From positions 9,598,068-9,662,067 of the forward strand of contig CM043865.1 of assembly GCA_023846275.1 (NCBI GenBank): a DNA stretch of 64,000 bases, written 5' to 3'. The notes under the pieces were generated by a model that saw only the letters and a list, made by a program, of their open reading frames with translations, had not been told where the DNA came from and did not search any database. Origin of the DNA: Vanilla planifolia (Eukaryota > Streptophyta > Magnoliopsida > Asparagales > Orchidaceae). The translations under genes and the position numbers were made by a program. This document shows positions 51,475-62,870 of this stretch, piece after piece (the stretch's first letter is position 1; each line of letters opens with the position of its first letter).

Positions 51475-52189
51475 ATAATATACTTCAAAGGAATTTCAAG
51501 AAGAAAAGTTACAAAAGCCTATCCACTTCAAGGATCAAAGCAACAAGGCTTGCTTAATTAGAATTTTGCTTAATCATGCGTGAGTAAGTATTATTAACTG
51601 CATATTTTACTACTTTTTACATTTTGCTTCATCATGCTTGGGTAACTATTGTGAACTGCATATTTTACTACTTTCTACATTTCATTAAAATGTTGTCTCT
51701 ATTTTTAAATAAGAGTACATCTTGTCGTTTGACAATTCCATGAATTATACAAATTTGTCACCAACTAATTGACTTCACCTTCTTAAACTAACCTATGTCC
51801 TTAAACCATCCTTAACAATTTGAGTGACAATCCTTATGAGAAGTAATCCATTTTCAAGGTTCCTCTTATTGTGGATGTTAAGCCAAAATTTGAAAATTAA
51901 TCTCTAGTTGTTTAATTGGATTAAAAGATATCATGCTTGTTAATGTTAGTTTAAATGTTGTTTCTTTCATGATTTTCTGATCCATTTTCCATTTTTATTA
52001 TGCATGAAAACAAGTTTGAAGTTGTTATAATCTTTTAGTACTTTTCCTAGCTAAAACAAAAGAATAGAAAAATTTAAAAAAATATTACATCATCAATAAT
52101 TATAACTTTGTTCTTCATTCTCATTACTAGATTAATCTTACATCTTCAAAATGATTTTTAACGAAACAAGGAGAAAAGAAAATAAACAG
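51475..52189. other. Sequence downstream of the primer-binding site, no coding seen
   Basis: AT-rich. A near-copy of GCATATTTTACTACTTT occurs twice (51599 and 51657) inside a direct repeat of period about 58 bp. No gag or pol remnant is visible, so the element is truncated or strongly decayed. Confidence 0.4.
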
Positions 52190-52620
52190 CAGCTCACCGA
52201 TTCTCCGTTCCACAACCTTGCTCGAAGCACCTCTGTTGCCTTCTTAGGAGTACGTTACACTAGCTGTCCCTGATCTTTACTCGAGAGATCCCCCTTAATT
52301 CGCCCTAGTAGAAAGCAAAGAATGGAGAAGCTCAGCTTGCATAAGAATCAGCATTCGGAAAGCCACCTCAATTCCTCCCGGTCTCCTCACGGCGACGCTG
52401 TCTATAGCGAGAAGGCGAATACCACGACCAAGAGTGGCAAGGGTTTTCGCAGCTTGTACAAATTGGATGGCTTATCCACGTGAGAGAGGAAAAGGATTCG
52501 CAAGCCAAATGAGAGATTTCCAGATTTTTCGACGGCATGAGCGAAAGAGGGAGAATTTGCGGTCATATTCGTGAGAGAGCTCCAGTGGTTTAGAAACGTT
52601 AGCCTAGCCTATGGGAAAAA
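52190..52620. other. GC-rich island of unknown nature with a 53-codon frame
   Basis: About 430 bp of balanced base composition stands out from AT-rich flanks. On the plus strand ATG at 52323 opens a 53-codon frame ending TGA at 52482-52484 (starts MEKLSLHKNQHSES, ends YKLDGLST). I do not recognise it. On the minus strand GAGAATCGGTGAGCTG near 52190-52205 could be an exon end plus GT donor, so a non-coding first exon is also possible. A gene fragment carried by a transposon is a third option. Confidence 0.35.
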
Positions 52621-55303
52621 AAAAAAAAGGAGGATTAGGATTTTTTTTATAATAATTAATTATAAATTCGTAATAATTCATTTCTCTCTTTATAAATTTG
52701 TTATAAATCTAAAAGAATTCTAATTATAATGTAACAAGTACTAATGTACTCCTCTTAATAAACTTTATCCAATTATAAGATTATTTTACAAATTTGACAT
52801 ACTTGATAATGATATGTTTTACAAAACATCTAAAATTGTTATTTTCATTTATTTTATAAAAAATAAAAAATATAAATTTAATTAATAAAATCATTTAGCA
52901 CATCTTAAAAAACATAAAAGTCAAGTCATTATAGTTTAAATTTTTAAAAAAATATAAAATAGACTATTTAATCTTTATATTTTATGAAGATAGTACATTA
53001 AAAGTTAAGATAAACTCAAATAATTTTTATTTTTTAAAAAATAAGATATTATTAATATAATTAATATAAAAAAGAATAAAAATTCTCAATAGTTATAATT
53101 TTTTGTTAAACACTATATGACTCAAAACTATTAAAATAAAATAAATATATAATGATAAAAAAAATTTATTCTATGATAGACATTCTAATTTTTCTCTTGC
53201 TCTGTTATATTTTGTAATATGAGTCTTAGTAACTAACCTATGTACCACTTGGTATTTGTGAACTTTCTAACTAACAAAGTTATCATTTAACTCAATGTAC
53301 ATATCTGAGATATGTTTGACTCATGTAAATCATTTACTAATCATCTCAAGTGAATTATCCTTTATTTTAAAAAAAGAATGTTACATATAATATAAACAAT
53401 GTTTTACAAGATTCTTATTCATATCTAAATATAAAAGGCCAAGCTTGGTTGTCATGAACAACTTATGATGGATTAACATTAAACAACCTTTGATTTTAAG
53501 GAGCAAAGGATGGATAAGGATTCTTAGCTTGATAGTTTTGAAGGCAGAATTTCTTTTAATAACCTAGCAAGACTTTATGCCCCTACATTCAGAGATAGTA
53601 TAGTTATGATCACCAAGAAATCTATAAAACTTGATCTTATCTTTAATATTCCTTAAGAGAAGCCATTGCTTGTAGAATGGGATTTTTTTATTACAAATAG
53701 CACATCTCCATGAGAGGAATTTAAAAAAGTGTCAGGTCAAGAAGCACTACATTGATGAGACCACTTGATACGTCTCCCTCATTCTATAACATTCCCAATT
53801 ATCAAACAATTCATTAGGTTTTTCAACTAATTAGTGAGTCATCTAACCATCTGATCAACATATTCATTGCCTAACATATGATATAACTTGTTAGATGCAT
53901 ACCGAATTACTTGATCTAACCATTGGATTATGCACAACAATTTCAAAAATCCACTTCCACGTATAATCTACTTACAATAACTTAGAACTCATTCCACTTA
54001 AGTATTCATTTATATAAAAGTTCTGTTATTTTACTTTAAACATAAGGGTTTACAATTGAGCTAATTCAAAATGCCGTAATTTCATAAAAGACTTTCTATT
54101 CATACTTCTTATATCATGTTGAAATAATGTTGTGTGTCAAATCACAAAGAAATTTATATAAAACACACTTTGCTTGTTCTTCTCAACTTTACAATTACTA
54201 AAAAAATTTTTAAAGTTTTTCTTTAAGCTTTCTATTTCCTCTTCTTCCTCTTTTTTTTTGAACTCCTTTTTTCTTTTTATTTTCCTATTTCTCTTAGGCA
54301 ACATCACCAAATTTTAATAAGAAAATATGATTAAGGTCATAAGAAAATAAGGTAGTTTACTAAATTGTCAATAAGCTTAAGGGATAATAACCATTATATC
54401 TTTAATTATACAATTAATCCATTTAATTATTCTTTTTTAAAAAAAACTTATAATAAATTTATTTGACCTTCAAAAATTTCAAATCAAATACCATTGAATC
54501 ATTTAATTTTTTTTAATTATACATTAATTTCCAAAGTCTAAATCACTTTGTCAATTAACAAGTTTTTCAAAATATTACATAAAAATTAATATTTTATTAT
54601 TTCACATCACATATTTCAAAATCTCAATTTTATTTTCAAAACACTCTTATTTATGATCTATTTACATAATCTCATTGTATATAGATTATTTATACAAAAC
54701 AAAATTTCATACAATTAAATTAGGAAACGTCTTGAATTATAGTGAAACATATTTTTATGTTTGTCAATTAATTAAATAAATATCAATGAATTTATCAATA
54801 GGGCCTAATGTTAAATATCTAATAATAACAAAAATTTGTTAAAATGCATCTTCAATAACTTATTCATCATACATGAATTTATAGTGATCATTTTATTGAA
54901 AATTAATATAAAATTAAAATTAAAATTATTTATTTTTTATTTATTTTGATAGATCATTATTATATAAGATTTTGAGTGAATTAATATGTGATATGATTAT
55001 TAAAAAAATTAAAAATTTAGATAATTATGAAAAAAATATTTTGAAGAAAATTGATGAGATTTTTGTTTATTATTGAAGTGATAATTCTGAATTTTAATTA
55101 TGAATTAATAATTTTTATTTTTAAGCTGTTCTTTCTCTCTTTTTTTTCACAAGTGGGCCTTGGAAAAAAAATCCAAATTTATTATAATAAATAGTACATT
55201 CAAAGAACAACAGAAGGAGGATAACGCCCAGCTCAACCCTCATGGCCTCTCTTCATAAACCAACTCATACAAATCACAAGCAAGAAGGTTATTAAGTAGG
55301 CAA
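52621..55303. other. AT-rich gene-free DNA
   Basis: Long A/T-rich stretch with no recognised repeat, exon or hairpin. The final part, about 55.15-55.30 kb, is the probable 3' UTR of the minus-strand Ole e 1-like gene. Confidence 0.45.
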
Positions 55304-55857
55304 TCACACCTCTTCTCCAATGCCGTAGTACTCCCGGAGCAGCTTCTCGCAATAAGGGAGGGCCTCATCCCTAAGGAATCCAAGCGAGTTGGCGAACCTG
55401 ACATTGCTCGTTATCCCCGTGTTGGCCGCCAGCACAACCTGCGCCCTGTGTCTCCCATCCGGGATCTCTTTGCAGTCGGCTACCGGACTTTCCACCAACA
55501 CTGCCTCGCAGATCTCCTCCTCGTGGTCGTCCACCACCTCGACATGATAAAACCCATTGGCGCCGGTCACTCCTTCGTTGCTGTGCTCTACCTTTCCCGT
55601 CGAGAAGTGGGTGCACTCCACCTTGACCTTAGCCCCTGCCACAACCATAATTAAACAAAGCCTGTTTTTTTCCTTAATTTTTTCAATTCCGGTTTATGTT
55701 GGATACCTGAGATGTACTCGGTGATGTTGGTCTCGAAGCCGGCGCGACAGGTGTCGCAATAGACGCGTCCCTCGACGGAGAAGGTAGATGCGGCGGAGGC
55801 GAGGAGGGCGAACGACGAGAGGAGGCAAAAGGAGAGGATAAGCTCGGTCTTGGCCAT
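55304..55857 (-). CDS. Pollen Ole e 1 allergen/extensin-like secreted protein
   Basis: A small secreted cell-wall/pollen-type protein of the Ole e 1 family; the family's molecular role is poorly defined. Two exons (55857-55707 and 55635-55304) join over a 71-bp GT-AG intron to 160 codons plus stop. Residues 1-22 form a signal peptide (MAKTELILSFCLLSSFALLA). The signature RVYCDTCRAGFET follows, then AKVKVEC, the VTGANGFYHVEV strand, EEEICEAVLVESP, and RFANSLGFLRDEALPYC. Six cysteines (34, 37, 58, 93, 105, 146) match the family pattern of three disulfides. N44-I-T is a possible glycosylation site. The second ATG of the frame is used as start because MAKT matches relatives and gives a clean signal peptide. 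A TATA box lies about 75 bp upstream. Coding GC content is high compared with flanks. It is divergently arranged to the MYB gene. Confidence 0.93.
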
Positions 55858-55930
55858 GGCTTCTCCTTCTCCTCTCCGAGTTGCCTTCTCCACTTGAGAT
55901 GGACGAATGGGGAGGAGATGGACGATGGTT

Positions 55931-55940
55931 TATATATACT
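55931..55940 (-). promoter_or_regulatory. TATA box of the Ole e 1-like gene
   Basis: On the minus strand AGTATATATAAACC lies 74-83 bp before the start codon, giving an expected leader of about 45 nt. Confidence 0.65.
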
Positions 55941-56390
55941 GGGGAATTCTCCTTACTTGAGAATGCCTTCTATTTTTAAGCCCAAGGGAGGATTAATTTT
56001 GGGTGGTGGGGAAGTGTCATTTGACCGAGTTTTTGGCCTTCTAATAATTTTTTTTTCTGAAATATGATGAAGAAAAATATTGGAAACTTTCACTAAATTT
56101 ATATTATTTTAAATTGTTTTCATAAATAATAACATTTGAATAGCGTCACCCATAATACAGAAGATGAATCAAATACAATTGATGACATTTTTTACATTTA
56201 TTTAGTTGAGTTTGGTGAGCTTTTCGCAGAAAGAATTGGTTTGCTGTTAAAAATTATTTATTTTTCCCTCGTTTGGTAATTGAGAAAATCGTGGGTCATT
56301 GAAGGTGACAAAGGGTGAAGGAAGCCCTTATATTAATGGAGGGACGGGCTAACTCCGAAACCACACGACGCTTCTCCTTTCAACAGCTGC

Positions 56391-56441
56391 ATGCCACCCC
56401 CGAAGCTCTCGGTGCCGAAGCAATCAGCTGTTTTTTCCTAA
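56391..56441 (+). other. Candidate upstream reading frame in the MYB leader
   Basis: ATG at 56391 opens 16 codons (MPPPKLSVPKQSAVFS) and stops with TAA at 56439-56441, about 240 bp before the MYB start. Only relevant if transcription starts upstream of it, as the TATA-like box suggests. Confidence 0.35.
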
Positions 56442-56457
56442 AACAAGCGATCGGTAC

Positions 56458-56460
<3 letters not shown>

Positions 56461-56488
<28 letters not shown>
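56461..56488. repeat. (GA)n microsatellite in the MYB leader
   Basis: Fourteen GA units. GA repeats are common in plant 5' UTRs and bind GAGA-type (BBR/BPC) proteins. Confidence 0.9.
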
Positions 56489-56490
<2 letters not shown>

Positions 56491-56679
56491 CAACAAGTTT
56501 TTTTTTGTTTCTTTTCTTTCCCGAGAAGCTATTTGGCCATCTCACTCTACTTCTTTTCCTCCAGTTAAGTTCTTTGATTCATAGTAGCTTTAGTGTTGAA
56601 TCGAGGTTTTAGGTGAATAAGGTGGGACGGAAAGGCCCAAGCTTTCTCCTTTTTTGGTGTGTTGGTTGTCGTCTGAAAA

Positions 56680-57933
56680 ATGGGATTCTCTCCTATCTCC
56701 ATGTCCTCTGACCAGAGGGATGGGAGGGGCAACGAGGCAGGCGTTCTTTTGGAGCACAGGAAAGATTGTGGCTTTGAGAGTTTTTCTGGGGGCAAAGGTT
56801 ACTACGGGAGCGGAAAGAAGCACCGGAGTGAGGATGCGGAGGGCAGAGAGCAACACTGCGCAAGAGGCCACTGGAGACCGGCCGAGGATGCCAAGCTTAT
56901 AGAGCTTGTTGCTCTGTTTGGCCCCCAAAACTGGAATCTAATTGCCGAGAAGCTGAACGGAAGAACGGGTATATTTAAATACGGCAAACTCTTCTGTTTT
57001 TTGCTTGCTTATTCTTTTAAGATGTTGGAGAAGTGAGAGCTTTAGTATTTTTTTTTTTTTTTTGGTTTGTCTTCTAAGCTTTCGAACAACTTGGTTGCAG
57101 GGAAGAGTTGCAGGTTGAGGTGGTTCAACCAGTTGGATCCAAGGATTAACCGACAAGCCTTCACCGAGGAGGAGGAAGAGAGACTTCTCTCCGTGCACAA
57201 GTTGCTTGGCAATAAATGGGCTCTCATTTCCAGGTTCTTTCCCGGAAGAACCGATAATGCAGTGAAAAATCACTGGCATGTGATCATGGCAAGGAGGCAG
57301 AGGGAACACTATGATTTTGCTTACCGAAGGAGAAAAACTTGCTACTCTGCTTCTCGAACTTCTCCTCAGACATTTCACAAGATGAAGGGGATGAAGACCA
57401 CCATTAAGAAAGCTTCCAATAACGACTGCACCTTTGCAAGCAGAGGAGGTTTTCCTCTTCCTGTGTTCCCAACCCACTATACCAAGCTTTCCAGACCTCT
57501 GCAGCAGCAGGCATTTCCAAACGAGGGTATGCCCATCATTTATCAATCATATATTGTGTTATTGCCTATCGAAATGTTATGTTTGTTTTAAATGAACATA
57601 TTTCGACTTTTTAAACAAGAAAATGGAAAAAAGTTGCTTTCGTTAATGTTTCATTTGATCTTGATTTTCAATCACCACACTGTCTTGGAAGGTTCTGACG
57701 GAGAGCTAGTCGGTGGAAAATGTCGGTGCAATGAGAGGTCTGGTGATCGGTGCAGTGGTTTTTCCTCCAGGACTCTACTTAGAGGCACTCATCGCTCGGT
57801 TTCCTCTTCTCCAAATCCAGAGGCTTTTGCATCAGAATCAGTGGTCAATGGCTTCACCTTTGGTGTTCGAGACCAAGATAGGGAGAAGATGAGCTTGCCC
57901 TTCATTGATTTCCTTGGCGTTGGAACATCATAA
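56680..57933 (+). CDS. R2R3-MYB transcription factor (MYB52/54/56/105/117 group)
   Basis: Nuclear DNA-binding regulator; relatives control secondary wall formation, organ boundaries and seed traits. Exons 56680-56968, 57101-57526 and 57692-57933 join with GT-AG sites and matching phases to 318 codons plus stop. R2 (residues 62-113) reads [48 protein letters not shown]3 (114-165) reads [52 protein letters not shown]2 tryptophans are 65, 85 and 104; R3 has Phe in place of the first Trp, then Trp 136 and 155. The C-terminus ends [11 protein letters not shown], a motif typical of this group. The start codon opens the longest frame in the first exon, and the N-terminal 60 residues are Gly/Ser-rich and variable in relatives. 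Intron 1 is 132 bp with a T-run; intron 2 is 165 bp. No damage seen. Confidence 0.94.
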
Positions 57934-58339
57934 GCAATGAGAATAGCGATGGATATTAAAGGAATGCTGCAAAAGAGTAAACCGAAGAACAGAGCCATTC
58001 CTGTCGTGTTCCTTAAAAGAATCATCACTAAATGCAACAACGAAGTCTTGCGAAGCATCTTGAATGTTTCCATTGGTAGTAAATTAGCTCTTTCCGTACT
58101 GTCTATCTTGGATGGTTTGTTCGATTTTCTTTCTTACCGTGATAAAAAAAATTTACCACGATAAAAAAAACAAACATAAACTTCTCCATTTCCTTATTTT
58201 AAGCTTATTTTTGTCCACTTCAAGTTTTCATCCGCCGGTATTACTATGATTCAAATGCTTTGTTCCCTCGCATCAAAGGCCTTTTTTTAATTATATATAT
58301 ATAAATATACGCATGGTGTCAATTCGTAGTAGTTCTAAA
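57934..58339. other. MYB 3' UTR and spacer
   Basis: Follows the TAA stop; T- and A-rich sequence with two GATAAAAAAAA phrases at about 58140-58170 and a short (TA)n near 58294-58303. No gene recognised. Confidence 0.45.
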
Positions 58340-58920
58340 AGCGTTTAGTTGATGACAAGATGTGACATGGTTGAATAGGCAAGAGAAATGGAAAGAGTTC
58401 GAGTACGCTTCGCTCTCCGCGAATCGAAGGCCTGAAAGCGAGGAAGAAGAAGAAAAAAGCAATCGTCTTTTTTGAGAAACTGGCAAAAAAAGTGTTGCTC
58501 TTCTGTCTTTGCCATTACGTTCTTTCGCAAAAGCTTCGTTTGGCGACGACGAATCAGTTGGAATAAATGAAGCGGATCAGTCGAAGTTTTGGGCTGTTCT
58601 CATCCCCCGCCAATGGAGAGTGTCCTTTCTCTGCTTCCATTAATGTCGACGACGAAGGTTGCTTGTTTGACCTCCGATGCCAGAAAGCAGTAATAAAAAT
58701 CCTTGCTCGCTGTGGCAGAACATCGCAGATGTAAATAAGTTGCCGTAAGCACAACAAGACGATGCGGCATCGGGAAACGCCTTTCTGGCCCTGGATTTCT
58801 GGAAGGAAACGACTTTGACCATCTTCTCTCTGATAACGGTCTTCTATTTCCCGCCTGAGAGCGTCCGAGCAGGAAAGATAACTCGGATTCTTTAACATTA
58901 AATTTATTGCTTAACGTTTT
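58340..58920. other. GC-rich island without recognised gene
   Basis: Balanced composition against AT-rich flanks. A 114-codon frame on the minus strand (58898-58554, starts MLKNPSYLSCSDALR, contains QREDGQSRFLPEIQ) and a 55-codon plus-strand frame at about 58568 (MKRISRSFGLFSSP) are present. I recognise neither. It may be a non-coding RNA, a first exon of a gene outside the window, or a decayed gene fragment. Confidence 0.3.
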
Positions 58921-59685
58921 GCTTTAAATCCGATTCAGGGATAGTAATGTTCATTTCAAAATTTCTTCTCATAAACATGTTAAAGGCAATTCAAGTTATG
59001 GTGCTTTGTACTAATTAATTATTTTATTTGTCATTGCATTGTTGGTCGTTAACAATAAAATTGAATACATATATTGATGATTTTTATGTTTTGAATTTTC
59101 CTTTACATATTGGTCATGTTGATGTTTTTTTCACGGACTCTTCAATATTTTAATGTACTGGTACATGTAAGCAATTTATCTTCTTTCTTGATGTTTTTTC
59201 TTGAATATCTTTTATTATGTTTTTTTCTTTTACTAAAGTGATTGGTGCTTTTGAGCACTTAGGTTTTAAAGAGTAGGTTTTAGAGATAAAGGACAAATGT
59301 GTTTTTTTTTTAATTATTTTTATGTATACCTACCATTTTATTTTAATATAAAAGTTGCATATTGTTGAATTTTTTTACAAACATTTATTATGCGAAGCAC
59401 AATAAATGCATAATTATTATCATTTGTCAATGCTTATTGTTTATATGAATATGAACTTATTATATGTTGTGATTTATAATAATTGTTAGTGGTACCTTTG
59501 TTTAGAAAACCTACACATCATAGAAATTGCAAAAAGAAAAACCTAAAATTTTGTCATAGAAATTCTTTTATGAGAAAGTTATTTTGGCAATGAGCTAGTG
59601 AAAATTTTGCCATATTCAGGTTCATATGTACATCTTTTGAATTAAAAAGCCTAGTAGTTGAAGGTGTAAATAGAGAAGTTGAGTT

Positions 59686-59691
<6 letters not shown>

Positions 59692-59735
<44 letters not shown>
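59692..59735. repeat. (GA)n microsatellite, about 44 bp
   Basis: GA units uninterrupted after a GAAAGAGA start. Confidence 0.95.
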
Positions 59736-59738
<3 letters not shown>

Positions 59739-61919
59739 AAGAGAGAATTAATCATTTAGACTTAGATTTAATATCTTTTTACAATCATTGATCTCTTTTA
59801 TTTATAAAAAAATTAGTTTCGTTAAACAAAATAATATAATTTTTGTATCTAATATAACAACCTTGGCTAATATTTGGTGCACATTTCTATGTATATGGCT
59901 CCAGATGTCAATAACTCATTGTACTTTTACCTTTTTAACTTGAATACATGCAATAATGATTACTTGTGCCTATTTATCTAAAATAACATAGAGAATGTAC
60001 ATGTGACATCTCAAAGATATGTATATAAATTAAATTTATAATTTCAATCGTTATTTTGGAATTTTTGCATTGTTTGCATATATTGAGTAAATGATTACAG
60101 TTTTCATTGTATAAGATGTCTCCCAAAACGAGGGAAGTATATGTTAAACATGGAAAAGTAAATAAAAGAAATCTAACAATAATGATTTTGTTAGAATTGG
60201 ATACAATTTGGTAATAAAATAAATGAGTAAAACATATGAAGAGAATTTTTAAAAATATCAAATAAAAAAAAATAAAATATGTCTTTAATAGTGATTTTTG
60301 GGCAATATAAGTTTGGAATTTAAGAAATTAGTTAAGTACATCTCAAAAAACATGTCATGATGTCCATAGCCAGAATCTAGATTTGAGTATACTTTTAAGA
60401 AGGTATTAGTGTGATGATGTTATCAATATATTTTTTTATAATTTTTAGAAGTACTTAAGATTTTATGTAAATTTTTAAAGATAAATAAGAAATAAAATAA
60501 TATTATATTAAATGTTTTCATTTATGTAAAATGATAAACTCTACCCCCTTCATGTACCCTTTTTTTTTTATTACAAATGCATGTGAGGAAGATTTGAAAA
60601 ATGAGAAAGGTTTTGGGAGAGGGAGACAAAGAAGTGCTTGGAATGGAGATTGGTGAGTAAAGAAAGCTTAAAGAATGGCACTTTGGTGTTCCCTTGAGCT
60701 AAAAAAAGGAAAAATCAGAAAAGGAATTTAGATCTTATTTTGAATAGAAAGGATCAATTAAGGTAGGTTTCTATTGAAGGTTTTCTTTTTCTTGGAATGC
60801 TCTTATATTATATTTTATGATGCCCACATTTTGGTTTTGGATTGGCTAGAGATTGATTTGAGATTTCTATGTTGTGATTTTTTAGATGAGTCTCACATAC
60901 TATATGATTAGATTGATCATGCCTTACATTAACCAAGATGGATACTGTGATGAGAATCACAAGTGGTTTAATTAGTGAAGATTTTTAATTGACTCATTTC
61001 CCTAATAGGATTAGATGATATAACAATTTTGAATATATCATACAATCAATTAAGTAGCACTAAACCTTGGTTTCCCTAAGAAATTATAATACATAAAAAT
61101 ATTAATTAGATTGTACAACCAAGCCTTGAGGAGTAAGCAACAGATTGTTCAATTGGAACACCACATAGTGCTTGTGAATGTAAGGTTGTGCCATGAGGCA
61201 ATTGAATCGTATTATCAATTTTTTAGTAGTAAGAGATCATATTGTTTGAAATAATGAAACGAGAGAGCCATATTACATGATGGGAACACTAGAAAATACA
61301 ATTAGTGTTGTGTGATATATTTGTTTGACTTAGTGTAAGAACAATTACATATTGATGATCAAGTAGTATAATTTAGGGGTTCAAATTGTATGATGAGAAT
61401 GTTTTAAATACTTAACTATGTCAAACTTAAAGACTCTTTATGTTATGTTTATGATTTTTTTATTGAATAGTGAATGTGTAGATATTGATAGAAAGTAATG
61501 TGAATTATAAAAGAAGTGAGAGGAAGAGATAAATAAAAAATAATAATAAAAGATACATCTTAAGAACATCAAATAAGTAAACTAAATAATTATAATATAA
61601 GTAAATTAAGTTCTTAATTTCTTTAAAATAATATTATAGAATGTGATATGAGTATTTTTATGACATGAATCCATCTTCATCTGTTTTGATCTATGATATG
61701 AAATTCTATTATAATACACATATACATACACATACCCACACACATATATACATATTGGCTACAAGTATCATAACATAAATAAGAAAAAAAATGAATGAAA
61801 GAGGAAAAAACAAAATAGAAAAGAGAGAGGTTGATTAATTGTATATATGATCATAAACAAGAAGAAATAATATTGTGAAAGATTTTCTCTATGATCATAC
61901 TTTGTAGCTACTCGATATT

Positions 61920-62145
61920 AGAAAAATCACCACCTTACTATTATTAATACCTAGGGCCACACTTGGTGGAGACTTCACTATTATGAGTACAAGATTCCAG
62001 ATGAAGTAGCGGTAGTTTTATGATGTATGATGAAAAAATCACCACCCTGGTGTTGTTGATGCCTATATTATGAGTCATAATATGATAGAGGTGTCATCAT
62101 TATGAGTATAAGATATTGGATAATGTGGGTGGTGTGTTACATCCA
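61920..62145. repeat. Two-copy degenerate tandem repeat, period about 113 bp
   Basis: AAAAATCACCACC (61922 and about 62035), then TTATGAGTACAAGATTCCAG against TTATGAGTATAAGATATTGG, recur in the same order. The copies are clearly diverged. Confidence 0.6.
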
Positions 62146-62870
62146 TCAAATTAGTTAGTTTAAGGTATGGTCCTTATGATTCAATATTTTTTTCTTAATT
62201 GATTATTTAAATTTTGAATATAATGCAAGTTTAAATTTTAAAATTTAAATGGTAAATATATGAAATTAGATTTTATTTTATATATCTAGAATTGTATCAT
62301 AAGAAGGCTTTGATGTAATGACTTAAAAGTTGATTTTAGGTAAAGTTTATTTACATATTACCTCCATCTATGACTATCCCTAAGGTATTTCCAAAGATTC
62401 TTTAAAAGAATGAATCAATGAGCCAGTTAAGGGACAAAAGAGATTAAAGGTTAAATCAAACCAAGATTATAAGAACCCTTGGGATTAGGATAATGTAAAG
62501 ATATCTTAAATCTAATAAGATTAAAGAATTATTTGACCGTTTATATAAGATATTAGGTTGCAATTATGGTTATACATTTTAATAAAATTTAGCTACGAGC
62601 CTTTTAAGTTGATCCAATTCGTAGAAGCAAAGGAAAGGGTGAAGCCATGAGTAAGGAAAAAAGAGTGATCTCAAGCTCTGTATAAGGAAGAGGAGAAAGC
62701 CTTTGATGTAGACATCTACTTGATTTTTTAAGATAGAGAATCTCTTATCTTGGATGATGCAAATAAAGGATTTGAAAAATTTAAACAAAAACTTACTTAA
62801 AGCAAAGACAATGAGCCTTAAATGGATGAAGTCTCCAAATTTTTTACGAGAAGATTGGAGCACACTTCAG

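Larger units (their letters stand above)
55941..56679 (+). promoter_or_regulatory. Divergent intergenic region and long MYB leader
   Basis: The two start codons are 822 bp apart. A TATATTAA at about 56330-56337 could be the MYB TATA box, so the leader would be about 320 nt. It contains a (GA)n tract and a 16-codon upstream reading frame. The part from 55980 to 56280 is AT-rich without further visible motifs. Confidence 0.4.
58921..62870. other. AT-rich intergenic DNA with simple and tandem repeats
   Basis: Contains the (GA)n at 59692-59735, CA/TA-mixed short repeats at 61712-61760 and a two-copy degenerate tandem repeat at 61920-62145. Purine-rich sequence at 60590-60720 could belong to an LTR element. 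No gene recognised. Confidence 0.4.

Noticed and set aside
55371..55616. 81-codon minus-strand frame and a 68-codon plus-strand frame
   Set aside because: Shadows of the GC-rich second exon of the Ole e 1-like gene.
56938..57546. 202-codon minus-strand frame opposite the MYB gene
   Set aside because: Antisense shadow of the MYB exons, which have clear family motifs and splice sites on the plus strand.
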